Source of the DNA: Tubiluchus corallicola | Taxonomy: Eukaryota > Priapulida > Priapulimorpha > Priapulimorphida > Tubiluchidae | Assembly (NCBI GenBank): GCA_030141605.1 | Contig: JAQGDQ010000021.1 | Location: 496,001 to 560,000, forward strand | Direction of reading: 5' to 3' | Length of the DNA: 64,000 nucleotides | Shown: positions 22,450 through 36,920 of the stretch, one piece after another | Numbering within the stretch: the stretch's first letter is position 1 | How the letters are laid out: every line of letters starts with the position of its first letter | The notes under the pieces: model-generated | What the model was told of the DNA's origin: nothing | Seen by the model: only the letters and a program-made list of their open reading frames with translations | The model's database searches: none | Translations under genes and position numbers: made by a program

Positions 22450-25400
22450 TTACAGACGCTCTGGTTCTTCATCCAACTCCTCAAACTGATTAATGCATCC
22501 CTCTAATCGAGTAATGAGACGTGATGCAACAGGATAAAAATCTTCTCTCCACATGTTCAGCACAGCTTCGTTTATGTTGTCATCATCATCATCATGGTTG
22601 ACCTCTTGTGCAGCCTTTTCTACGGCAAGCTGCTCATAACCTGACATCATGAAGAAAAATAGGTAATTTAAAAAAAACACGAAAAGTGCAACTAAACTAT
22701 ATAAAAAGGCGTCAGAACTTAGAAGACATCTTGCATTCTATGACCTGAAGCTGACAAAGTTCATAGCATCTGACAAATATCGTCAATAAGTGAAACATAA
22801 AGCTTGTTACTGAGTTCAAACTAAGTTAATCAGCTAAAAATCCCCAGTTAATTTATGAATAACAAAAACACAATACTGCATTCAAGTAGATTCACGGAGG
22901 AGTGGTCTCGCTCGAGTGTGCTTCACGAGAATTGCTCGTGTGATACTTGACCTAGGCAAACATCTGAAAGTGCCTAAGACATACTCTGCCAGCTCCCAGG
23001 CCCATCTTACCGGGGCATCTTTGATAATGTGCCAGGTTCTGCTTTCGCGACAAACCTTAACTTGACCAGGCCCTGCTGTTCTAATTTGCAGTGTGAATGG
23101 AATTAGATAAAAAATATGACTGACCAAGGTAGTAAGTTAGCACCTCCACCAGTTCTGCATTTTCTTCAGCGGTAAATGTATCCACTGTACTGTACAAGCC
23201 ATCGCTGTAATTCCACAGTGTCTGACACACTAATCCAGCCAACTGCCAGTCATCACTACCAAAGTCTTTCAGCACATCTATGAGTCTATACATGATAAGA
23301 ATAACTTTATTTCATTCTTGCATCTATACGACTTTTGCACTTTCAACAGTTTTTTTAATTACTAAAAGACATCTTTAAGCTGCTGAATGTATGCCAAAAC
23401 TAAAGGAGTTTCAAATAAATTGTTAAGCAAATGAAACACTGACAAACCCTTTTTAAAATGTGTGCTTTTAATCTGTGATTACAAGCTTTACAGATGGTAT
23501 TTAAACAAGGTGAGTGACATTAGAACATTTTCATATGACTGCATTCTTAAGCAAAATTTAGACATCAGAGCCATCATATTATATGACTAGTATTTTTAAT
23601 TTATATGTAATAATTGTTCATCAAATCTTAAGTATCAACAGCAGTCAGGTAGTGAATTAAACTGTGAGTGACTGTAACAGGTAAATTCTTTAACAGTAAT
23701 TAAAGCATAGAAATGCCCTACAATCACTCAAAAGTTTGATAAAATAAACATACTTCCGGACACCATCTCCAGAACCAAAATGCTCGCGTTTATCGCAGTC
23801 AGAGAGAAGATTGATCAGTACGCCGCATGTGATGAAAACAACATCACGATTACTAGAGTCTAATAATGTCACCAGTAACTTGTCAACTATAACAGAATAA
23901 ATTCAATCAATAAATGTAATACAATGTAATATAAATGTAATACAATACAATAATAATAATCCATTTATTAAGCAAAAAAACATTGTATGGGTTAAGTCTA
24001 TAATAATGAGAAAACAGTATAGACTTTTATGATTAAATATTTGTACAATTCCAATTACTGAATGTGGCGAATTCAATAAAAAATAAAGGCTCTGGTATTA
24101 CTTTCCAGTGTTTTAAATAATTAAATATATTTGTTGTTAGACATCAACATCAAAAATAGAATTTCTACATTGAAGTCATAATCACTCAAAAGCTGAATAA
24201 AATCAAAGTGTGGTTACCTTTATGTTGTACAATAAACTGTCTTACAAGGTTGTGCTGAGTTAAATTTCCAAAAACTCTTAAAACTTCAACAGTTGCTTCC
24301 ATTGTGTTTTGATCTGCCAGGAGTATTTTTAACAATACTAAAATAAAGTGAAAAAGTAAACGAATTAAATTCAGACTCAATTCATCCTTAAAAACATAAA
24401 AAACCTCAGCATGTCAAAAAGAAACAATGTTCCACAACTATGAACTTTGAACCATCAACTGTAATAAAAAATTAAAGCTGCAAGAATTGTCTAAAAGGCA
24501 AATAAATAAATAAATAAATAAACTAAAAATATATGACAAACAGAAATTAAACAAATATGAATAGAAAAAAAAACAGTTAAGCATGAGTGTCCTCATCAGT
24601 GTAATGTAGGCAAGAAGTTTGAATTTTAGAATGGACATGGTTGAACTGTTTCAAAAAGCAGCTAATGACTGCTATAGTTTTCTCTAATATCAAAAGAAGC
24701 TTCTATGCACCAGGAAATGGAAAATTGGATCCAACCTGCATTATTCACATCAGATTAGTTTCCGAACATCAGGTTTTTCTGAGCTTAAAAGAACATTACC
24801 ACTCACATTGACATATTTTCATCTGTGCTTTGTTGATGGCACTGCCATCTACTTGATAGAATGATAAGTTGTTCAATGCAGCAACTGTATTAAGCATTAG
24901 TTCCTCACAATCATCAATGAATTCGGAATCTGAAAAAAAGACCAGGGTTTGACTGTTAGCAACAATAGTAGTGTCAGGCTTTACTGATGTACATTCAGTT
25001 CTTTTTCAGGTTTAGCTACCGGCAGAGAACCAATTATGGGACACCTAAACGAAAAAACCAGAAAGAGCTTTCAGTAAACTATTTGCAGTGAAAATCTAAT
25101 TGCAAGCTTCTCCCACCATTGGTACAGCAAGTAAATTTCTATTAACACTGAGGTGAAATTTTTTTCAATTTACGTGCATAGCATCCCTAATATGCTGCAG
25201 AATTCACTCTAAATGGTGCTGCCAAAATTTTGTTACACAACCAACAGTATCCACAATACAACAATATAGCAAACTCATAAACTGAAACTTTACCTAAGAC
25301 ATCCAACAAAACTTCACACAATGAATCATCAGTTGCCATAGCAACACCATTTTCATGATGAATAGCAAGATTAGCAATAACACGAACTACCTGCAATCCA

Positions 25401-28400
25401 TAATGGCACTAATTTTAGCAACAAAATACATGTAAACACAAACAAACATAATAGACGTAAAATTCAAAGAAGAGTAACTGACAAAAACTGACATGTTTCA
25501 GAACTTTCAGCAAAATACAAGTTTTCGGAAAAAATGTATATTATACATATATGCTTTCTTGAATTAAGAAACTTAAGCAGCAAACACAATTTCTGCATTT
25601 AAAACTATGAATTGTTTGCTATCCACCACAAACAAATTGTACAATAATCAGGATTTCTCGAAGTAGTTTCCAGTAGTTGCAAGCACTCTGTCTGTTTGTC
25701 TAACCTTTAGAAAACTGAAATAGGGCAAAGTTTATCATCTTGAAACCAAGTCTCAATGCCAATGGCTTAGCAGATGTAAATAAAGGGCTTTTGCAAGATA
25801 CGTGGTACAACTATTCTAAGACCGTACTCGTCAGTGTTCATATTAGGAAACAAATGTTTTATTTGGCATGTTGAGAAGCAGTTAAAAAGTGCCTTGCCAG
25901 CAAAATTCTGATAAGTAGGGCCTTGGAACAAATGTGGTCCTTTCAGGCTAATTTTACGCCACGGACTCTTTTGCGGAATGCTAGCTTGACTTTTTCAATA
26001 TGAATAACCGAAAATATAACGACAATTAATTATAGTAAATTGAGTTATTATAACGGCAAAGAGAAGCAGACAATTTTTAAAAACCGAATAACTAACCTTT
26101 ATCAAAATATCGTCAACTTTTGCAGTGGCCATCTCGTTGCCTTCAAATATTGAGTCATCTTCACGAACCTGCAATGAAAACCAAACAAAGACCTACTAAA
26201 AACACCACAAAATAATAAATGTTATCCTAGATTTAAGGCTACACAATAAACTAAACTTAAGAAAAAATATGATAAATGTTAATACCTTAATACTCATTGC
26301 ACGATAAACTTTTATGAGAGAAACCACGGACTGCATCACAGAAGGCTGAAGAAACAGTTGAATGCGCGCATGCTCTGATTTTGCAAGCAGATTGCCAAGG
26401 GTAAAAGTCAGCCGCACTATTATATCCTGCAACAGATTTATAAAACAAGATTTGAAATAAAAAAGCAGTAAACAACATTCATCACATTGCTCAAGCAATA
26501 TTTTAACGGTAAGCTCTAAAAGGGCCTCTTAATGACCACATACCAACCTAAACCAAAAATTCTGCAATGCAAAATTTAAAAACCTGAAAAGATCTGTGAC
26601 AGTGAATTATTGTTTACTTGTTAAAGTCATACTAAACTCTTAGTATAATATGAGCTTTTATATTCAATTTAATTTGTTATACACTTATTGTAAAACTTGT
26701 TTATTTTGATTTTTTATCATATCCTTATTAACGGTATTAAATTTGAAGAACCTCCACTTTTGATTGTGCGAAATGAATGACGTTACAAGTACAGTCTCGA
26801 GGTCATCAAGGAATGGTAAGCAAAGACGCTTTCTGTACTATGCATGTCATTCTCGCTCACTCGTGCCAAAAATGCAAAACATGGTGATCTTTACAGCATG
26901 AGTTCGAAATTTGCCAGAAAAAGGTAAGTTATTTAATTTATAAGCTTCTTTTGTTTAATAAAAACTATGAATTCTTCGTGTAATCATAACAATGCGTTAA
27001 AAAGTTCAATATGTGTTCGGGTTATATATGCCTTTAAATCAGTACAGGAGTTGTACACAGTAGAAATAAGCTATATAATAAAAACAATCTGCTGAGTGCA
27101 ATTTTAACTTAACAACAGTGTTTTCTAGTTTAAACTGCAATTAAATATTTCCAGATATTATAGTTTATTGCACAAGAATATAATGACAAACCTGATTTTG
27201 TATGTGTTTATTGAGGAGGTTCAACATCACAGGGTAAACTATCAAGCACTCTGCTATATTTTCACAGCAATCTGTATACAGTGTTAGTTTGCTATAAGGA
27301 AAAATAAATGGCAAACATCTCACTTGAAACACAAAAATACAACTGATATTATAATGCACTATACATGTACTTAAAAAATAAAAGCGGGCACTCAAAACTT
27401 TTGGTTGCATTATATTAGGCATTGTCACTTAGGTCTCACTCACATTAATTCTGGCATTAGAAAACACAACAAGCACAATAATTAAATGCAATAATTTTCA
27501 AAAAAGTGCATTTAGTAAATATCAACATTTATAGGCACCCAAACAACATACTGAAATTGCTGCACTAAAATCCGAGAAATAAATAAGATTCATTTTACAT
27601 GTTACACAGAGTAAATTTTAGATAGCATTCTTCCGAAAATTTACTGTTATGAATTGCGTATGTGCTAAAATAATTCGTGTGATGTAAATGCTGTGTTTGC
27701 TACTATATGCCTTGCTGAACTAAATTCTTAGGAATGTTGCTTGCAGTAAAACATCTGTGTAAACCCTAACTTGAATAGAAATTAGAAATATATAAGGTGC
27801 AGCATTATTTACAATATTCTATATGTATAAATCACACCTGAACAGCCGAGACACATTTAGTACAAGATCCGGATCAGTTGAATAAGCTTGTAGTAGAATG
27901 CATAACTGAGGTAGTACGCTGTTACTAATAAACAAATTTCTGTACTGCATGCTGTCAGCCATATTGCGTAACGCAGCTGTAATCTGAATCATAGCTTGTG
28001 CCACGTCGGAAGTAGTAATACCCTAGAAAAACAAAAACCTCACTATAATTTTACCTGATAATTAAAAATCACTAGGCATAATATATCAGAAAAAAGCGGA
28101 ATATTGAGATTATTATTATCAGAATGATACAGTGGCAGTAAAATATAAATACTGAACTCAGATATTAGTCCATTTCGTATGATGTTTGCTTTAGCAAATT
28201 ATTCTAGAGGCATTTTAGTCATGCTCTGGAGTTGTACAGTTAGTGTGCTTGCATTGAAACATAATACTAAGTCAATATTTAAGATGAACAGCAGAAGTCA
28301 CTATGGCCTTTGTCTCACTGAGTTATTGCAAATCTGGGTGAAAGTATGTACAGTGACGTCATGAAAATAGTCTTTGTTGACAATGAATTATTCTGGTTTT

Positions 28401-31400
28401 TCAGCCCCCTTCTACATCTTCTTCAGAAGTTCAGAAAATAAAAATGGTACTATCAAGCTCTTGCCCAAATACCAGTGCTATGAGTAAAGTTTCTCTAGCA
28501 AAAATGGATTGCACATGATATACAGATGTATAAAACATGACAAGTTACTAGAAAAAATAATTACCGAAGCATTCACTTTAGCAACTTTTGCTGCTAGCAC
28601 AGTTACACCATCATGCTTAAATATTTCCTCCACCAGCAAAGAATTACCAGACAGGAATCTGACTGCAGCTGCAAGGTAGATTAATGCTTCACAAGAAATA
28701 GTGGCATCAACCCACTCAATGGCAGATAACAACACATCTACAAAAAGTAAACAATACTACTCAGCAAAATAAGAAAACATTGACTAGCAAACAATACAGA
28801 AATGAACTAACCAGGATGTGAACTAGCTTATTTTTCTGTAGCAATGACATGTATTTATTATAACAGCAATGCTCGAGTATAAGAGGCGAAAAAAGTACAC
28901 TAATAATTATCTAATTGGTTGACCATTGGTATTAACCTGGTCTGTGGCTGATATTTACAAGTGAAATTTTGGCAATCATGAATAAATGATATTGAAAACA
29001 ATATATATATATATGTATATCGTTTTCAATATACACGCACGCACGCACACACACATATATGTAACAGAATTATTTATATTTTTAGAGCGAAAACATATCA
29101 CATAAGCCCAAAAGCAATAAAAAAACAGTCAATGTAAAATTAAAGGACAACAGTGTACAACCCTACTGTTCAGTTCTAACGACGTGCTAACAAAAGATTC
29201 TTTAGTCTCCAATACAAACAGAAAAAAACTGGCGGCAAAATAGCTTTATCTTACAAATTCTGTAAACAATATCGATTGTAAAGTATTCCCCATTTTGAGT
29301 AACAGGTAATTTCAATGAACAAAGAATGTATAAAGCACATAAACATAGGCCTCAAAAATGCCTCATACTGAAAAATTTGCCTGCATATGCTCATCCCTAG
29401 AGAAGGGAATAAACAATGGCAACGTTCCTGTGACACTTTGTATTTATTTCATACAGTAATAAATGAACCAATTTTACACAATGCTATCACACTGGTGCAC
29501 CATTTATCACAACCCTATTGCAGGATGACAATTTTTTATAAACCTGAATAAGCTGAGTTTACTAGGTGTACATGTGGTGTAAAGGCAAATAAATAGCATT
29601 ACCTATAAAATTATTTTCCAGAAAGTACGAATCGTTTGCATCACTTTTACTGACTTTATAGATGAGTTTAGCAATGTTGACTAGATTCTTTCCACTGACT
29701 CTCAGCTGCAACAAATAAACAACCATTCAAAAACTTTATGTTAATTACACAGCAAGTTAAATGCTCAAGATTTAAATAAAATTTTCGTACTACATTTGAA
29801 AAACAAATTTGAAACACAAAAGACACTTAAAATGTGAATGATGGTTAACAAAGTACCTTTTACATGCAAGCAAAGTACAAAAACTGCATAAGCATGTAGG
29901 CTTGTAAATAAAAGCATATTCATCAAAAGCTACTAATATTGATCATCAGTATAAAGGTGTGACAAATCTAGTACCTATCTAATGTTAAAAGAGTCTGAAA
30001 GTACAGCCATAGCTTTATAGCTGGAAACTTTTTGGTACAGTAAGAAATCACTACTCTTTGTAAATATGCAGGATAATAACCTCCTGTGATTCAAACAATT
30101 ACAAACATTTACACAGCAGATAAAATTAAGTTTAAATACAGTTGCAAATGCACAAAAAAAACTAAACAGTCAAGTAACAGGGTACGCTCTTGGTTTGCAT
30201 GCTTCAGAATAACAGAGCTGATTTCAAAGTAAAGGTAGTATGAGATTCCAATCTGTCAAACAGCAGAATGCATTCATGATCCAAAATCCCAAATATTAGC
30301 CCTAGAACATGTACACTTAAAAAGACTGAAGTCATAGACTATAAATTCTTCGAGCTGCAATATAAAATACATACTGTTAATATAATCCTAGAAGCATTCA
30401 GAAGTAAAGATGAATTGTTGATATCTAATAAGCGGTACAAAGAGCGTAGAATGATGGCACGATATCGACAGCTTTTATTCAACATGCTTCCCTCTAATAA
30501 TGTGCAATGTAACAAATCTATGAGTCTTTTAGCATCTTCACCTAGAAAATATGAAACAATTAAAGCTTTGTTTTCTATTAAAATTGTAAAAATTAAATAC
30601 CTAGGCAAATGGTAGTGCAGGTTCACAGCATTATAATTCGAATTTGCAGTTTTGCAGTTTTTCATCGCTCATAATGACAATGCAGGTTACCATAGAAACA
30701 GCACGACATTTGGTTTGCACATATTTGAAAGTTTGAAAATTTTAGCTAGGACATGGAGCCATATCTGTACTTGTCTGGTAACGGTGAGAAAATTATAGAG
30801 TATTAGTGAAACAGTATACAATCTTTTGTACGCAGAACAAGTGTGAGATTACATTAGCAAAAATATGTCGCCTTAATATTGCATTTTCTATTTCCGATAA
30901 CAGTAAAATATTAAATTACGGGATGGTGTATGTGCATAGGTAACTAAATCATCTACACACTTGTTCATTTATACATCATTTCAAAAAGTGCTTTTAGTTC
31001 GTCTGTTGCAAAACATTCATAAAAGAAGAAAGCAGTTTTGCATATAAGATTATGTTAAACCATTTACATTTCACCACAAATCTAATACTCTGTCTCACGT
31101 GAATGACTACAAACTTACTTGTTAGCTTTGAGTCCAGCTGCACCAGAATTGGTTCAACATTTCTCTTAAAATACAAAGTTTCTGGCTTGTCGCGACTTGA
31201 CCTTGATCCCAAGCATTCTCGTTCTGACCTTGACTCCAAATATTGACGTTCGTCACGTATAGAATCTCTGATGGTTAATGATTGTGACTTCTGGTCATTA
31301 CTAGGAATGGACGTAATACTGTGCTCACTAGAACTACTGCTTGGAGTGATGTACTGGCAATAGGAGTTCACTTGAAAAGTGGTGCTATCTTCTTTATTTC

Positions 31401-34400
31401 TTTGTGATCTCAGTGGTAGCCTAAAATACAAAACTTTTACTAGAAAATCAGGACAATAATGAAAAGCAAATCACACTAATACTTTTCCTCTGAAAGTTAT
31501 TTACCTTGCTTGCAATAGGTTAAGGAAACAAAAGGTTTTTCATGTCGTACGCTGGAATCAAATTACCTCTGAATTTCTACTTTAATCTTCCCTGAGTTTG
31601 CGCTGGGCCTTCTTGCATCACATTCTTTACCATCAGCTTCAGTCCTTTTCTGAAAAAATTTCTGAGTTCTCTCTTTGGGGCCACTGTGCACTCGTCTAGT
31701 TGTGTTTGGAGGCCTGGGTGTAACTGAAACTGAAATTATGAAACCATGACTGAGCAGTACAGCAAAACTGTGTTTTTCTCACTACAGTATACTTTGGTTA
31801 ATAAATCCACTTTGCTGCACAGTTAAATGGATTTATTAAGCATTGGGGTTTATAAAACAAAGAGACTTATAAAGTACCATTTCCTATGTTATTACACTGC
31901 ATATGTTTATTTATGAAGCCAACACTGTTACCACTTGGTAAATTGCTAGAGAAAAGTGTTTAAGTAAAGTGCAATAATTCATCAGCCTTCATATAATTAC
32001 AGTAACTGGTGCTTATTGTTTATCTATGATGTCATTATCCTTTATATGCAACAAGCTATTGCCAATTTAAAAAAGATGCAATACATGTAACTTTAATATC
32101 AGTGTTGATTCAGCAGTCATTTATTTGAGTCACTGAAATTATCACTCATAATGGTTTATCAGGCATGCTAATTTAACCTAATTACATCTTTCATCTCCTG
32201 CTTGACTGAAGCCTCAGCATTGTAACGTGTAAATTAGACCATTACAAAAAAACAATTAAGTGGATAAAATACAAAGAGCTATAAAATGTGCTTAGAACAA
32301 ATATGCCGATCTAGCTCAAGTTAAAAGGTGTGACAGTCGTGTGGTCTTACGTCACAATTTTGTTGCTTTGCAGTGCGTAAGGTGGAATTATAAAGTGAAG
32401 TTTGGATCTAATAAACGACAAATTTTACTAGGTTAAAGTATCATATAGTTCCGTTCCAGCCACAGCGACCACAATAAGAGTGAATTCTACAGTATTTTCA
32501 AAAAATGTAAAAAAAGGGGTAATTTTTGGACAAAAGGACGTGCAAGAAAATAAAAAGTTTAACTTGTTTAACGATGATCACTTACTTTCTGTAAGCGAAT
32601 GGGTCTCCTTGCTGTCCCTTAGAGCCCCTGCTAAAGAAGGGACACGTGGCAGGCCACTAGTTATTGCTTGATTGGATGCTAATTTTTCAAAGTGACTTTC
32701 CTTCTCTAGTAACAACTGTGCAGAGGGAGTCTGAAAAACAGGCATAACAATAAATTTTATTCTGAGCAATTTACCACCACGCTAAAAGCATGCCCATTTA
32801 TTTATTTTACTTTGAAACCAATTGATATCATGCAATATGTACTTTCCTTACGTCTACTTTTGTTGCTAAACTCAGCTTAAACTAACCAATATCAGGCCAA
32901 TAAGCTACAATGGTTTAGTGTCAACCAAAATTTTAAATTATTTGTACAAAAATTTACCCAATTTAAATAGTTTTCTTGTCTTTGTCATGGTATGGTTTAT
33001 CGTGATGTGGTGGTGTGGTGGTGTAGTACGTGTGGCATGATGCGATTAGTCTGGTGTGAGTAGAGTGGTGCAGGGGCATGGTGTGAGTTGCTGTTGGGGT
33101 TACCAGCAAAATTCTTTTGTGTGGATTCTTTTTATGTAATAATTGATTATTTATTAATGATTATATCTCCTAGCTTCATATAAAATGTTTTTAATACATA
33201 GGGTATACATGGCAAGTCCAGTTTTCTGTCTTGTGTTCTTGAGGATCTTGCGGATACCCGGACTTTCAAATTTCATATAAATAGGCAGATTTAGCAGATG
33301 TGGATATGAACAGTTGCGGATATTGTAGGTGAGGATAAATGTGAAAATGATATCCGTGTATTTTTTATTCAATGCACACTGTTCAACTTACAAAAACAAA
33401 CAGTTTTAATTAGTATGATATATCATCTCACAATTGACATTATGTCAAATTTGTCAGTAACTAACAAGTAAACACAAGAGTGTGCTTGAAAATAAAAGGA
33501 ACACCACACAGAACATCCCATTTCATTACCTAATCAAGTTAGCAGTATGAAAGTATGTTCTTTTGCAATCATTTGCAATCTTTTGCAGCCAAGGTATCTG
33601 ACATTCAAATTAAATTACTGCTTTACATATTTGACAAGACAAAATTAGTTTATGTACTCTAGGCCATGACAAAAACTACCAACATTCTCAGTTAGAAGAG
33701 TTACTGACCAAGGCTACAAGGCTGAGCTACAGCTTTGGGATTGATTACACCATGGAGCAAATACACTCTCCATACATGCTTATTGCACACACACTTACCT
33801 TGACTAGAGGCTTTAACTTGCGTGTTTTAGAAGAAATTGGCCTATAGTCTGTTGGCAGACTAGATCGCCTCTGAAGTAAGCTATAATGAAACAAACAATC
33901 ATCGCACTTAAAACAACTGTCATTGATTCAATTATAAAAATTTGTTTATCATGAATATCACAACAGCCTCGAAGTTTACAGTTGCAAAAGGCAGGCATAT
34001 TAATCTAATTTCTGTTTGCCTTTAGTGTTTTTACTGTAGGCCAAAAACTTTTGACTGTAATTTTATCAATAATAAATTTTTTAAAGCCAATATTTTAATA
34101 TAGGCTACTGTAAATTGTAACAATGGTATTTGTTGGAAACCTTTGCAGATTTTGTGAGGAAGGCTAAATGCAAAAATTTCCAGGTGCATAAATTATATTA
34201 ATATTTAAGTCACTACTGGCTCTGTTACTTTATTACAGCTAGTATTAGCCGCCAAGTAATACAGCAACAAAGTAAGCAAATATTGGTAACTGCGCAGGTT
34301 ATTGACTACACTGGAAAACGATAATATTGTTAATAACATAACTCATTACTTGACAATTAATGTGCCTTACTGTGAAATAAAGTTATAAATTTTTATCGAT

Positions 34401-35002
34401 CTTAAACTTTCGTAATTCGTTTGCACTGAGATGTCACAAAAATATCACTTTGCAAACTAGGCTCCGAAGCTCAATTCGCAAAAATTTAGCTTGTATTTTT
34501 TTCCGGTTTACAGTAGATAGTGATGGCATTGGCGTCAACGTGCAAGTCTATTCTGCAACTAAATGGGTTGCATTCACGGTCATATTTTAGAAACTTTAAG
34601 AGCTACCTCTACAGAAATACTATCATTACTTCGTAAAAACAGCTATAACAGTGTGGTAATTGAAATTAACTTGTTATTTCATTTAACAACTTGCACAACA
34701 CAAAAATTCCTCATTATGGTAACTTTTATAAATACATTCAAGAACATAGATAGATATAGGCTATACCACCTAGAAGAGTCTTTTAATGTGTTATTCTGAT
34801 CCAGCGGTCTATGGCTGTATAAACTCCGTCGTTCATCTAGTGGGGTGAAAGGTCGCTTGGCTTCCAGAGTGCGTATAGATGATCTAGCTTCGCTAACAAT
34901 TTCAGCACTCGTCTTTTTGTTTGATGATTTAGAGTAGAAAGGTGCTGGTGGCTTGCCGTGTTGTTGCAACTGCGGAGTTACAGGTCTTTTACTCAACTCC
35001 AT
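22450..35002 (-). CDS. ARMC2: Armadillo repeat-containing protein 2 (complete, 18 coding exons)
   Basis: Axonemal assembly factor. It is required for sperm flagella in mammals and, as PF27 in Chlamydomonas, acts as an adaptor carrying radial spokes on intraflagellar transport. Exons in coding order: 35002-34770, 33880-33799, 32730-32586, 31729-31567, 31420-31119, 30541-30375, 29705-29603, 28737-28565, 28022-27838, 27291-27192, 26426-26286, 26168-26097, 25390-25294, 24929-24807, 24337-24218, 23886-23754, 23285-23125, 22640-22450 (TAA). Total 2691 nt, 896 codons plus stop; all junction phases agree (human about 867 aa). The N-terminus has the family segments KKTSAEIVSEARSSIR and KRPFTPLDERR, then Ser/Arg-rich disordered sequence to about residue 300. 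The rest is helical armadillo repeat, with VLPQLCILLQAY, VRVIANLAIHH, TVEVLRVFGNLTQHN and DWQLAGLVCQTLWNYSD. An AG just upstream of the ATG (35016-35017) suggests a noncoding first exon further right. Confidence 0.95.
22888..23085. other. GC-richer, coding-like block inside the last ARMC2 intron
   Basis: About 200 bp of near-balanced base composition stand out in an AT-rich intron (22641-23124). On the minus strand one frame stays open across it, containing GPGQVKVCRESRTWHIIKDA and a later CLPRSSITRAILVKHTRARP. An AG precedes this stretch and a GGTAAG lies inside it, so a cryptic exon is formally possible. It is not needed for the ARMC2 frame and I do not recognise it. A dispersed SINE-like repeat is the likelier explanation, but I found no clear A/B box or tail. 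Confidence 0.35.
24500..24522 (+). repeat. (AAAT)n microsatellite
   Basis: Uninterrupted AAAT/AATA repeats in an ARMC2 intron. Confidence 0.85.
28989..29052. repeat. Inverted repeat around (AT)n, followed by (CA/CG)n
   Basis: Perfect 11-bp arms ATATTGAAAAC (28989-28999) and GTTTTCAATAT (29022-29032) enclose a 22-bp AT-rich loop with (AT)n. An alternating ACGC/ACAC tract follows immediately to about 29052. It lies in an ARMC2 intron. Confidence 0.75.
32993..33095. repeat. Degenerate GTGGTG-rich minisatellite in an ARMC2 intron
   Basis: An irregular run of GGTGTGGTGG-like and GTGTGAGT-like words on the + strand. There is no fixed period and no coding role. It is compositionally unlike the flanking AT-rich intron. 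Confidence 0.5.
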
Positions 35003-35015
35003 GTTTAAAGGTTTT

Positions 35016-35943
35016 CTGAATAATTGAAATAAAAGTATAGTGTGCTGTGCAGTAATATGAAACAGTGATGATTCTTACAGGACAAATAGTGGTAGTAATG
35101 AAAATAACAAATGATTAATATTTTTTTTAAACTGTGCACTAAACATTAAAATTTGATATTGCAAATAATGTAATAACTACAAGCAAACATCTGTAACATG
35201 TAAGAGACTAAGAGTTTAGACACAACTACTAAGGCTGTACCATGCAGTTTAGGAGAATTTAGGCATACTTATTCAGTGTAATAATCTCAACATGAGAGGC
35301 AATTGTTGAAAAAAAAACAATTGCAGTAAACTAAGAAATAAAAAGGCTGAAAGTGCTAGGGATTGCTAATAATATTGAGAAACAAGTATAGCGTCTGTAT
35401 ATATAATGTCAGAAATGTTACACATATATGTTATCATCAACACAGATCTTCAACAGCTATGGCTATCTTCAAAAGTTTTGTTCACTTTCCTCTGTACCAA
35501 GCGTGCGGCACACATTACCTGGCTTCATTAGAAAAGAGTTTGAAGATCAGCCGATGGTGGCACCTTCTTTGACTTCAAAAGTTTTGTTCAATTTCCTTTG
35601 TATCACACGTCTGACTTAGTTAAGGAGTTATTATTGTGCTTTTTGTTTCAGGACTATGTTTGTTGTTGGCAATGATGTACAAAAAGTACAAATGCAGGAA
35701 CCGTTTACCAGTTAGGAATAATAAAAATGATGTTTATTATAACATTACGGATAATATAAAAATACACACGTACACAAGACTATTCCAGTTAATTATCACT
35801 GCAGTGTCATTGGAATAATTTGGCAGAGTGTTAGGTTTCAGATGCGTTCTTAATTGTTCAAGCCCAATTTGCCAACTCGCTGAGCTTGAGCCTCCATGCA
35901 GACACCTCCATTAATGATAATCCTGGGTTTCAATAATCATAAA
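35016..35943. other. ARMC2 upstream region
   Basis: Expected to hold the ARMC2 noncoding first exon and promoter on the minus strand; neither could be fixed. A diverged direct repeat of about 40 bp, starting CTTCAAAAGTTTTGTTCA, occurs near 35467 and again near 35574. No protein-coding gene was recognised. Confidence 0.4.
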
Positions 35944-36920
35944 AGTGAAATGTAAGAAGAAACTTTTTAGTAAAACTTGCGAAAAGTGCGGCATACGGGA
36001 ATACGGTACTTTGTAAGGGCAGGCACCCGTACGGTTAGATAGCTAATGAGCTAGTGAACAATATGTGTTTTTCCTGAAGTGTTACAAACTTTTCTTTGGT
36101 TACATCTGCACTTCAAATGTGAAATACTTGTGGAATGTGAAACTCGGGGAATGTGCAAGTATACAGGAAAGAGAAAGTTTGCAACAGGCAAACACCTATA
36201 TGGTTAGATAGCTAATAAGCTAGTGAACAATATGTGTTTTTCCTGCAGTGTTGCAAACTTTTTTTTGGTTACACCAATAGTTCAAACATGGAGCACTTAT
36301 GATGTCAAATGTGAAACTTGCGAAAAGTGCAGGCATGCAGGAACATAGAAGTTTGTAACGGGCAGGCACCCATATGGTTGGATAGCTAATGAGCTAGTGA
36401 ACAATATGTGTTTTTCCTGAGGTGTTACGAACTTTTTTTTTGGTTACGTCAACACTTCAAACATGGAACACTTGTATCAAATGTGAAACTTGGGAAAAGT
36501 GCAAGCATACAGGAAAGCGAAAGTTTGTACGAGACCCATATGGTTAGATAGCTCATGAGCTAGTGAACAACATGTGTTGTTCCTAAGGTGTTACATACTT
36601 TTCTTTGGCTACACATACACTTTAAACGTGAAATACTAGTGGAAAGTGAAACTCGGGGAATGTGCAAGCAAACGGGAAAGAGAATTTTAGTAACAGGCAG
36701 GCACCCATATGGTTAGATAGTTGATGAACTAGCGAAAAACATGTCTTCAAACATGGAACACTTGTGTCAAATGTGAACAGTGCGAAAAGTGCGGGTATAC
36801 GGGAACACGAAAGTTTGTAACAGGCAGGCACCCATATGGTTCGATAACTAATGAACTAGTGAATAATGTATCCTCGTTGAGGTGTTACAAACTTTAATTT
36901 GATTACATCAGCACAAGTAC
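35944..36920. repeat. Satellite array, about 169-bp unit, 5-6 copies
   Basis: The word GGTTAGATAGCTAATGAG (with variants) recurs at 36033, 36202, 36376, 36542, 36711 and 36838. Spacings are 169, 174, 166, 169 and 127 bp, the last copy being shortened. Between these anchors each unit has ATATGTGTTTTTCCTG, GTGTTACAAACTTTT, a TTCAAA(C/T)(A/G)TG segment, AAGTGCGGGCATACGGGAA-like sequence and CAGGCACCCATATG. Copies are roughly 85-90 percent alike by eye. Confidence 0.88.
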
